The notes beneath the pieces were generated by a model. That model was given only the letters and a program-made list of their open reading frames with translations, was not told the origin of the DNA and did no database searches. Below, piece by piece: positions 1 through 4,174 of a stretch of 5,248 nucleotides of DNA (position 1 is its first letter; every line of letters starts with the position of its first letter). This DNA is from Helicobacteraceae bacterium. GTDB lineage: Bacteria; Campylobacterota; Campylobacteria; Campylobacterales; Sulfurimonadaceae. The translations under genes and the position numbers were made by a program. Where the stretch lies: the NCBI GenBank assembly GCA_030613795.1, contig JAUWLG010000119.1, forward strand, positions 1 to 5,248, written 5' to 3'.

Positions 1-559
1 CATTTATAACGGTCGTAATATCCTTGATCCTAAAGAGGATCTGATAGATCTTCGTATCAACATCGGGATGATCTTCCAAAAACCGACTGCTTTTCCGATG
101 AGTATTATGGACAATGTAGCTTATGGTCTGAAACTACAAGGTATTAAAAACAAGACTGAACTGGGTGACCGAGTCGAAAAAGCACTTAAAGATGCTGCGA
201 TATGGAAAGAGGTTCAAGACAGACTCAAGCATGATGCCAACGGTCTTTCCGGTGGTCAGCAGCAGCGTCTCTGTATCGCTAGAGCCATTGCTGTAGAACC
301 TGAGATCCTTCTCTTTGATGAGCCGACATCTGCGCTTGACCCTATCTCGACACAGGGTATCGAAGAGTTAGTAACGGAACTTAAAGAGAAGGTATCGATC
401 GTCATCGTTACACACAACATGCAGCAGGCAGCACGTGTAAGCGACTACACTGGCTTTATGTACCTGGGTGAACTCATAGAGTTAGGTAAGACGGAAGAGC
501 TCTTCGTAACGCCTGCAGAGCGTCTTACTGAAGAGTATATTACTGGTAAGTTTGGGTGA
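1..559 (+). CDS. pstB: PstB, phosphate ABC transporter ATP-binding protein (5' partial)
   Basis: This is the cytoplasmic ATPase that drives the PstSCAB high-affinity phosphate importer. The reading frame is open from base 2 and continues past the left edge, so the ATG at 68 is an internal Met and not the start. About 185 residues are visible, against roughly 250-260 for the family; the missing part would carry the Walker A loop. Counting visible residues, the Q-loop is GMIFQKP (22-28), followed by the PstB-typical FPMSI and VAYG. The ABC signature LSGGQQQR is at about 82-89, Walker B LLFDEP at about 103-108, then the D-loop SALDP, and the H-loop VTHNMQQAA with His at about 138. The C-terminal FMYLGELIE and EYITGKFG are typical of PstB rather than other ABC ATPases. 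The gene ends just before a terminator, so it is probably last in an operon (pstC and pstA would lie upstream, not seen). Identification is very secure. Confidence 0.97.
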   Translation, partial: IYNGRNILDPKEDLIDLRINIGMIFQKPTAFPMSIMDNVAYGLKLQGIKNKTELGDRVEKALKDAAIWKEVQDRLKHDANGLSGGQQQRLCIARAIAVEPEILLFDEPTSALDPISTQGIEELVTELKEKVSIVIVTHNMQQAARVSDYTGFMYLGELIELGKTEELFVTPAERLTEEYITGKFG

Positions 560-567
560 TACTTTTT

Positions 568-592
568 TAGGGGCATAAAAGCCTCTATTTTT
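568..592 (+). terminator. Rho-independent terminator after pstB
   Basis: A 7-bp stem pairs 568-574 (TAGGGGC, one G-T wobble) with 581-587 (GCCTCTA) around the loop ATAAAA, followed directly by five T (588-592). It starts 9 bases after the pstB stop codon and would end the upstream pst transcript, separating it from pstS. There is no A-run upstream that would make it work on the other strand. Confidence 0.75.
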
Positions 593-618
593 ATTGATTC
601 CCTTTTTATTTTACTGTC

Positions 619-639
619 ATTCCGTACTTGATACGGAAT
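619..639. repeat. Perfect 8-bp palindromic repeat, likely a dispersed intergenic element
   Basis: ATTCCGTA (619-626) and TACGGAAT (632-639) form a perfect inverted repeat around CTTGA. The form CATTCCgta-CTTGA-tacGGAATC resembles a palindromic sequence that I recall being scattered through intergenic DNA of many proteobacterial genomes. The family assignment is from memory and unverified; the palindrome itself is directly seen. No T-run follows the hairpin on the plus strand. Confidence 0.5.
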
Positions 640-754
640 CTACTCCTTTTGTTCTTCCTCCCTTATCCTGCGACTTTTATTCCTTCATGATCTTCTTTAA
701 TTACTTTATATCACTAGTCTGTCAGTTTTACGATGTGGCATTTAGTGGCACCCT

Positions 755-830
755 GCATTGCACTTTAGTGCTTTATCTTCTTTGCGTGCACAAAGCAGAA
801 AGCTAACGGTAAAGAAGAAAGTGCAATTGC
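755..830. repeat. Large imperfect inverted repeat / long hairpin
   Basis: TTGCACTTT (758-766) pairs with AAAGTGCAA (818-826). CTTCTTT (777-783) pairs with AAAGAAG (811-817), which directly adjoins the first right arm. A 10-base bulge (767-776) lies only on the left side. The stem extends outward with GC/GC (755-756 with 829-830) past a one-base bulge. Within it, GCAC-TTTA-GTGC (760-771) and CTTTG-CGTGCA-CAAAG (780-795) can form competing small hairpins. No protein or known RNA family is recognised. Confidence 0.55.
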
Positions 831-876
831 CTTTGGGTACAGTCACAGTTTGAACTTTAGATTCAAAAGACCAGGC

Positions 877-917
877 ATTTTGGCACTACTGCCAAAATTA
901 ATGTTGTGACACATTAA
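877..917. repeat. Two abutting perfect hairpins
   Basis: ATTTTGGCA (877-885) and TGCCAAAAT (890-898) form a perfect 9-bp stem with the four-base loop CTAC. Sharing base 898, TTAATGT (898-904) and ACATTAA (911-917) form a second 7-bp stem with loop TGTGAC. No T-run follows, so simple intrinsic termination is unlikely. Two perfect stems back to back suggest an RNA structure or the end of a repeat element; function unknown. Confidence 0.5.
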
Positions 918-1008
918 CATGGGTATTTAAGACAATACGAACTGACTAAAAACTTTAAATTCAAATCAATGCGATACTACTTTTTTCTTTATAGTGTTGA
1001 ATAAATTT

Positions 1009-1016
1009 GCTATATA
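1009..1016 (+). promoter_or_regulatory. Possible extended -10 promoter element
   Basis: TG-C-TATATA (1009-1016) lies behind an AT-rich, T-tract-containing stretch (981-1008). Extended -10 elements without a clear -35 are common in Campylobacterota. It would start transcription near 1023, toward the hairpin-rich DNA ahead of pstS. In AT-rich DNA such matches are frequent, so this is only a weak candidate. Confidence 0.25.
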
Positions 1017-1262
1017 ACTACAACTTCAGAGAGCAAGTTCAAACTTCAATGGCAATAAAGCGTCTCTTTCTTTTTCCTCAAGGTTTGCTTTCTGGCAAGG
1101 CAGAAAGAAAAAGTTGAACCTATCACTATTAAAGACGATAGGAAATATCTAATGTCAAAATATAGTTACGTTGAATGATTTAAAAGAAAGATTCACATTT
1201 TCACGAGGTTTATAAAGAGTATAGAAATAGCCATTGATACAAAATCAAAAGCAATTATGCTT

Positions 1263-1302
1263 TGTAACCTTCTTGTTACATTGATGTTTTACAATGCCGC
1301 CA
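1263..1302 (+). promoter_or_regulatory. Pho-box-type promoter of pstS
   Basis: Two direct repeats, TGTAAC (1263-1268) and TGTTAC (1274-1279), start exactly 11 bases apart. Ten bases after the second lies a -10 hexamer TACAAT (1290-1295), giving a predicted start near 1302 and a leader of about 35 bases. There is no separate -35 hexamer. This matches the known PhoB box layout (11-bp direct repeats of CTGTCAT type replacing the -35, with the -10 about 10 bases downstream), although the hexamer differs in sequence. The same arrangement, with 30 of 41 bases identical, precedes the porin gene. A PhoB/PhosR-like activator under phosphate starvation is inferred. Confidence 0.8.
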
Positions 1303-1308
1303 TTAAAC

Positions 1309-1323
1309 TGGATGTAACATCCA
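1309..1323 (+). promoter_or_regulatory. Hairpin in the pstS leader next to the ribosome-binding site
   Basis: TGGATG-TAA-CATCCA is a perfect 6-bp inverted repeat with a three-base loop, ending two bases before the Shine-Dalgarno AAGGA (1326-1330). It would lie within the predicted leader of about 35 bases. It also contains another TGTAAC (1313-1318), though not in the 11-base register of the Pho box. It could affect translation initiation or mRNA stability, or it could be a chance palindrome. Confidence 0.35.
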
Positions 1324-1336
1324 ATAAGGAATAAAA

Positions 1337-2341
1337 ATGTTCAAAAAACTAGCTACTAGCGCACTGTTAATTGCTGTTGCAGCAACTGCTTCTGTTGCAG
1401 GTGACAAGTTCAGTGGTGCGGGTGCATCATTCCCGGCTCCACTTTACTACGACTGGGCATACCAGTACGGTAAAGAGACTAAGTCTCGTGTTAACTACCA
1501 GAGTATCGGTTCTGGCGGAGGGATCAAGCAGATCTCTAAGCGTATCGTTAACTTCGGTGCTTCTGACAAGCCTCTTAAAACGAAAGAGCTTACTAAGAAA
1601 AAACTGCTTCAATTCCCGGCCGTTATCGGTTCTATCGTTGTTGCACTAAACGTTCCAGGTGTTGAAGATGAGCAGCTTCACCTTAAAAATGAGATGGTTG
1701 CAGATATCTTCGCTGGTAAGATCACAATGTGGAACGACCCTAAGATCGTTGCTGAGAACAAAGGCCTTAAACTGCCTAACCAAAAGATCATTGTTGTTCA
1801 CCGTTCTGACGGTTCTGGTACAACATATAACTTTACATACTATCTAAACAAAAGCTCTAAAAACTGGGCTGACAACTACGGTGCAGGTAAAGCGATTGAC
1901 TGGGCTGTTGGTATCGGTGGTAAAGGTAATGAGGGTGTTGCTTCTTTAGTTAAACAGACACCTTACACTATCGGTTACATCGAAAATGCATACAAAGAGA
2001 AAAACCACCTTGCAGCAGCGACACTGCAGACTGCAAGTGGTAAATGGGTTGCAGCTACAGAAGAGAACTTCAAAGCAGCAGCAAAGTATGCTGCGTGGAC
2101 TAAAGAAGACAACTTTTATGCAATGTTAGCACTACAGCCGGGTGACACATCGTATCCGATCGTTGCAGCAACATTCATTCTTCTTCCTCCTGAAAAGCCA
2201 GAGATGAACAAGAAAGTCATTAAATTCTTTGACTATGCGTTCAAAAACGGTGATGCATCGGCTAAGAAGCTTGGTTATATCCCACTTCCGGAAGCGACTA
2301 AGAACATGATTCGCGAATACTGGGCAGCAAACATCAAGTAA
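1337..2341 (+). CDS. pstS: PstS, periplasmic phosphate-binding protein
   Basis: This protein binds inorganic phosphate in the periplasm and hands it to the PstCA permease. The 334 residues begin with a Sec signal peptide: K3-K4, a hydrophobic stretch to about 18, and probable cleavage after A21 or G22. No lipobox Cys is present, so it should be soluble. Phosphate-pocket motifs of the family are present in order: GAGASFPAPLY (27-37), SIGSGGG (56-62), FGASDKPL (73-80, with the pocket Asp at 77) and HRSDGSGTT (155-163, with Arg and the Ser-Gly-Thr anion loop). Length is normal. The ATG has Shine-Dalgarno AAGGA (1326-1330) six bases upstream. It has its own Pho-box-type promoter and sits 777 bases after pstB beyond a terminator, so it is transcribed separately from the visible pst gene. 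A second pstS copy elsewhere cannot be excluded. Confidence 0.97.
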   Translation: MFKKLATSALLIAVAATASVAGDKFSGAGASFPAPLYYDWAYQYGKETKSRVNYQSIGSGGGIKQISKRIVNFGASDKPLKTKELTKKKLLQFPAVIGSIVVALNVPGVEDEQLHLKNEMVADIFAGKITMWNDPKIVAENKGLKLPNQKIIVVHRSDGSGTTYNFTYYLNKSSKNWADNYGAGKAIDWAVGIGGKGNEGVASLVKQTPYTIGYIENAYKEKNHLAAATLQTASGKWVAATEENFKAAAKYAAWTKEDNFYAMLALQPGDTSYPIVAATFILLPPEKPEMNKKVIKFFDYAFKNGDASAKKLGYIPLPEATKNMIREYWAANIK

Positions 2342-2350
2342 AAGTTAAAA

Positions 2351-2421
2351 GTTCCAGCTTCGGCGCATCTTGCGTCCAACTCAGACTCTCCACGTGCACT
2401 AGCACGCTATCGGTCTGAGTT
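2351..2421. other. GC-rich hairpin cluster after pstS
   Basis: Bases 2351-2420 are about 57% G+C (40 of 70) within AT-rich flanks. GGCGCA (2362-2367) pairs with TGCGTC (2371-2376, one G-T) around TCT. AACTCAGAC (2378-2386) pairs perfectly with GTCTGAGTT (2413-2421), enclosing a second stem CGTGC-ACTA-GCACG (2393-2406). No T-run follows, so it is not a classical terminator, although it could protect the pstS mRNA 3' end. In addition, TAAAAGTT (2346-2353) and AACTTTTA (2446-2453) are complementary and bracket the cluster. The contrast in composition suggests an inserted repeat element. Confidence 0.5.
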
Positions 2422-2471
2422 AAACATAATCTACACCAAATCTGAAACTTTTATAGGTTCAGTCTGATTTT

Positions 2472-2492
2472 AGATGAGCTTCGCCATCTTTC
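2472..2492 (+). terminator. Weak terminator candidate for pstS
   Basis: AGATG (2472-2476) pairs with CATCT (2485-2489). After a bulged A, GC (2478-2479) pairs with GC (2483-2484) around TTC. The stem is followed by TTCT only. The short stem and broken T-run make this a weak intrinsic terminator, but it is the only hairpin after pstS with any T-rich tail. Confidence 0.3.
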
Positions 2493-2498
2493 TATAAT

Positions 2499-2574
2499 CA
2501 ATTCTCAATTCTCAATTCTCAATTCTCAATTCTCAATTCTCAATTCTCAATTCACAATTCACAATTCACAATTT
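2499..2574. repeat. Heptanucleotide tandem array (CAATTCW, about 10.9 copies)
   Basis: Seven perfect copies of CAATTCT (2499-2547) are followed by three perfect copies of CAATTCA (2548-2568) and a partial unit CAATTT (2569-2574). The array ends 4 bases before the first Pho-box-like half-site of the porin promoter. Perfect short tandem arrays of this length are prone to slipped-strand length change. A 7-base unit upstream of a surface-protein gene recalls the heptamer arrays in the Haemophilus hmw1A/hmw2A promoters, where copy number alters expression. Here the array lies outside the activator-to-core spacing, so any effect would act through upstream DNA (UP-element-like contacts, helical phasing or a further site). 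Confidence 0.95.
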
Positions 2575-2578
2575 TAAC

Positions 2579-2629
2579 GGTAACAATTTTGTAACCTTGA
2601 TGTAACCAAACTGTTTTATAATGCGCCCA
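2579..2629 (+). promoter_or_regulatory. Pho-box-type promoter of the porin gene
   Basis: Three hexamers start exactly 11 bases apart: GGTAAC (2579-2584), TGTAAC (2590-2595) and TGTAAC (2601-2606). Ten bases after the last comes a perfect -10 TATAAT (2617-2622), predicting a start near 2629 and a short leader of about 23 bases to the ATG at 2652. The layout is the same as at pstS, and 2588-2628 matches 1261-1301 at 30 of 41 positions without gaps. Compared with pstS, this promoter has a consensus -10 and an extra upstream half-site. Control by the phosphate-starvation response regulator is inferred. Confidence 0.8.
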
Positions 2630-2639
2630 ACAAAAGTTC

Positions 2640-2645
2640 GGGAGA
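2640..2645 (+). promoter_or_regulatory. Ribosome-binding site that decides the porin start
   Basis: GGGAGA lies only 0 bases before the ATG at 2646 but 6 bases before the in-frame ATG at 2652. Normal spacing therefore favours 2652 as the start, which also gives a signal peptide beginning Met-Lys-Lys. Confidence 0.65.
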
Positions 2646-2651
2646 ATGAAA

Positions 2652-4037
2652 ATGAAAAAAACTTTACTATCTACATTGGCAGCTATGACGCTTTCTGGCG
2701 CAGCTTTTGCTGATACAATGACACTTTATACTGATCCTACAACAGGTCAAGTCTATACACAAAGTGGTGAAGGCCGTGAAGAGATGGGCGACTTTGTAAG
2801 CGCCAAAGAGGCCTACCTTGAAAATCAGGCACAAGACTCTGCGATCGCTAAAAAAGATTCAAAAAAGAAGTATCCTAAAGTGGAAAATCCCGATTCGGTT
2901 GAGTTTTTGATGGGTAAAGAGACCGGTCCGAACATGAAGATCTACGCGTTTGACAATCCGGACATGTGGATCAAACTGGGTGTTCGTATTCAGGGAACAT
3001 TTGAAAACTGGAAGACGGACTATGTTGATCCGGCAGAAGCAGATACGAATAATTGGGATGCTTACCTTCGCCGTACACGTTTTGAAATTGCCGCCGGTTT
3101 TACAAAACACATCTCTTATGTGATGGATATCCGAAATGACAAGGTCAACTATCAGGACAAAGGGGAGCAGACCTTCAACGTTGGTGATGCTTATCTGAAG
3201 ATCAAGAAGCCGTTTGACACCTCTTTGGTCAACTTCAAACTATATCGCGGTAAGATCGATGTTTCTCGTACGGAAACGGTCAAGTCAGCGTATGTTTTAC
3301 ATTACGACCGTCCGCATGTAGCAGACGAAGCGGCGCAGTACATTACGCATAACCGTCGTGGTACCAATGCTAAGATGTATGGGGACTGGAAGAAGAAAAT
3401 CCACTATGAAGTGGCATTCGGGGACGGTGTTCATTCCGGCAAGTTCAAAGATGCAACAGGCGACAGTTTTGCTGGCGACCTGAGCCAAGAGAACTTTTTC
3501 TATGGTGGAAAGATCGTTCTTTCACCATTTAGCGGTTGGGAAGAGACCAAGCGTACTGAGAGCTACTTTGCGCAGGGCAAACACTTTGAGATCGGTGCAG
3601 CTTACTGGAAAAGCCCGGATATCGCTTATGATGATGGTGTAGTGTCTCAAAAGATCGACCATGAGCTGGTTAACTTGGAGATGTCAGCGCACTATTATGG
3701 TGCCTTTGTTCAGGCGGAGTACTTTGAGTTTGACGGTGTTGTCAAAAATTGGGGCGCAAATGATATCGGTAAGTCGAACGGCTGGTACGCTACGGGTGAA
3801 TATGTGATCGAGCAACTTGGTTATATCGCACCGTTCGTCCGTTACGAGAAATGGGACAAGTGGGAAGAAGCAGATGGATATGACCTTGAGTCCAAGATTG
3901 CCGGTATCAACTGGTATCTCAGAGGAAATACCACCAAAGTAGGTCTGGTCTATCAAGAGGACAGTTATGGTGAGAACCTTGAATACGGTGAACGTACCGA
4001 TACGCGTATGAAACTTACGACGCAGTGGTTCTTCTAA
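2652..4037 (+). CDS. OprO/OprP-family (phosphate-selective) outer-membrane porin
   Basis: This is an outer-membrane beta-barrel that probably admits phosphate or related anions. The 461-residue protein (463 if started at 2646) has a signal peptide with probable cleavage after A20 (AAFA|DT). Residues 21-100 form a polar N-terminal region with a DPTTGQVYT motif (28-36) and a Lys-rich stretch (67-76). The barrel begins near WIKLGVRIQG (106-115). Family-like features follow: YLRRTRFEIAAGF (138-150), then GDAYLKIK (178-185), YRGKIDV with a downstream HYDRP (198-221), and many alternating-hydrophobic strands. The chain ends in TTQWFF; a C-terminal Phe is the usual beta-barrel assembly signal. Placement next to pstS and a matching Pho-box promoter support phosphate as substrate. 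Family assignment is strong, but ion selectivity is inferred. The gene is monocistronic and converges on the gene at 4175-5248. Confidence 0.88.
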   Translation: MKKTLLSTLAAMTLSGAAFADTMTLYTDPTTGQVYTQSGEGREEMGDFVSAKEAYLENQAQDSAIAKKDSKKKYPKVENPDSVEFLMGKETGPNMKIYAFDNPDMWIKLGVRIQGTFENWKTDYVDPAEADTNNWDAYLRRTRFEIAAGFTKHISYVMDIRNDKVNYQDKGEQTFNVGDAYLKIKKPFDTSLVNFKLYRGKIDVSRTETVKSAYVLHYDRPHVADEAAQYITHNRRGTNAKMYGDWKKKIHYEVAFGDGVHSGKFKDATGDSFAGDLSQENFFYGGKIVLSPFSGWEETKRTESYFAQGKHFEIGAAYWKSPDIAYDDGVVSQKIDHELVNLEMSAHYYGAFVQAEYFEFDGVVKNWGANDIGKSNGWYATGEYVIEQLGYIAPFVRYEKWDKWEEADGYDLESKIAGINWYLRGNTTKVGLVYQEDSYGENLEYGERTDTRMKLTTQWFF

Positions 4038-4046
4038 GTCATTGTT

Positions 4047-4078
4047 CAAAATCAAAGCTCTCAATATAAGTTGAGGGC
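4047..4078 (-). terminator. Convergent terminator, best in the minus direction
   Basis: GCTCTCAA (4057-4064) pairs with TTGAGGGC (4071-4078) through 8 bp with one T-G, around the loop TATAAG. Read on the minus strand, the stem is followed by TTTGATTTTG (4056 down to 4047), a reasonable U-rich tail for the diguanylate cyclase transcript. Read on the plus strand it begins 19 bases after the porin stop codon but lacks a T-run, so it would stop porin transcripts less efficiently. Confidence 0.6.
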
Positions 4079-4105
4079 ACAACCTATCTTCTGAACATCT
4101 CTACA

Positions 4106-4124
4106 GTGATGCCAAAGGCATCAC
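4106..4124. terminator. Perfect 8-bp hairpin between convergent genes
   Basis: GTGATGCC (4106-4113) and GGCATCAC (4117-4124) form a perfect GC-containing stem with loop AAA. The plus-strand tail is ACTTATCTTAAC, which is only moderately T-rich; the minus-strand tail has no T-run. It may help end porin transcripts or protect 3' ends. Confidence 0.45.
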
Positions 4125-4174
4125 ACTTATCTTAACGTTTACTCTTATTACTTTCTTATCTCTTGATATTTCCG

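Larger units (their letters stand above)
847..1045. repeat. Spaced short direct and inverted repeats
   Basis: AACTTTAGATTCAAA (853-867) recurs as AACTTTAAATTCAAA (951-965), 14 of 15 bases identical and 98 bases apart. In addition, AGTTTGAACTT (847-857) is the exact reverse complement of AAGTTCAAACT (1035-1045). These suggest that the stretch was built from, or duplicated within, a repeat element. In AT-rich DNA some such matches arise by chance, so confidence is limited. Confidence 0.35.
640..1247. other. Long non-coding region between pstB and pstS, rich in inverted repeats
   Basis: I see no convincing gene here on either strand. The open frame at 594-806 runs through the 619-639 palindrome, has no ribosome-binding site and has a composition unlike a real protein. 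Bases 641-700 are strongly pyrimidine-biased on the plus strand (12 purines in 60). From about 755 on, the stretch carries several inverted and direct repeats (listed separately). Smaller ones include CTTTCTG/CAGAAAG (1088-1094 with 1101-1107) and CCTATC/GATAGG (1119-1124 with 1137-1142). I found no tRNA or rRNA. It may be a decayed mobile or repeat element, or it may encode a structured RNA; the sequence alone does not decide. Confidence 0.55.

Noticed and set aside
68..70. ATG as the pstB start
   Set aside because: The frame stays open and conserved upstream to base 2, encoding typical PstB sequence before the Q-loop, so the gene is cut by the window edge.
594..806. Open frame of 70 codons after pstB
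   Set aside because: No Shine-Dalgarno, it starts within the T-rich terminator tail and runs through a palindromic repeat; its Cys/His/Leu-rich translation is typical of repeat DNA read as protein.
905..920. CRP/FNR-like site (TGTGAC...TTAACA)
   Set aside because: Only one half matches a CRP-type half-site; the pattern is better explained by the loop and right arm of the perfect 7-bp hairpin.
2499..2574. Possible CRISPR array
   Set aside because: The units are only 7 bases long and contiguous, with no spacers; it is a simple tandem repeat.
2646..2651. Earlier in-frame ATG for the porin
   Set aside because: It directly adjoins the Shine-Dalgarno with no spacing; the ATG at 2652 has normal spacing and a standard signal-peptide start.
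3684..4082. Minus-strand open frame of 132 codons opposite the porin 3' end
   Set aside because: Shadow of the porin gene, with no domain and no plausible start signal; the plus-strand protein is clearly the conserved one.
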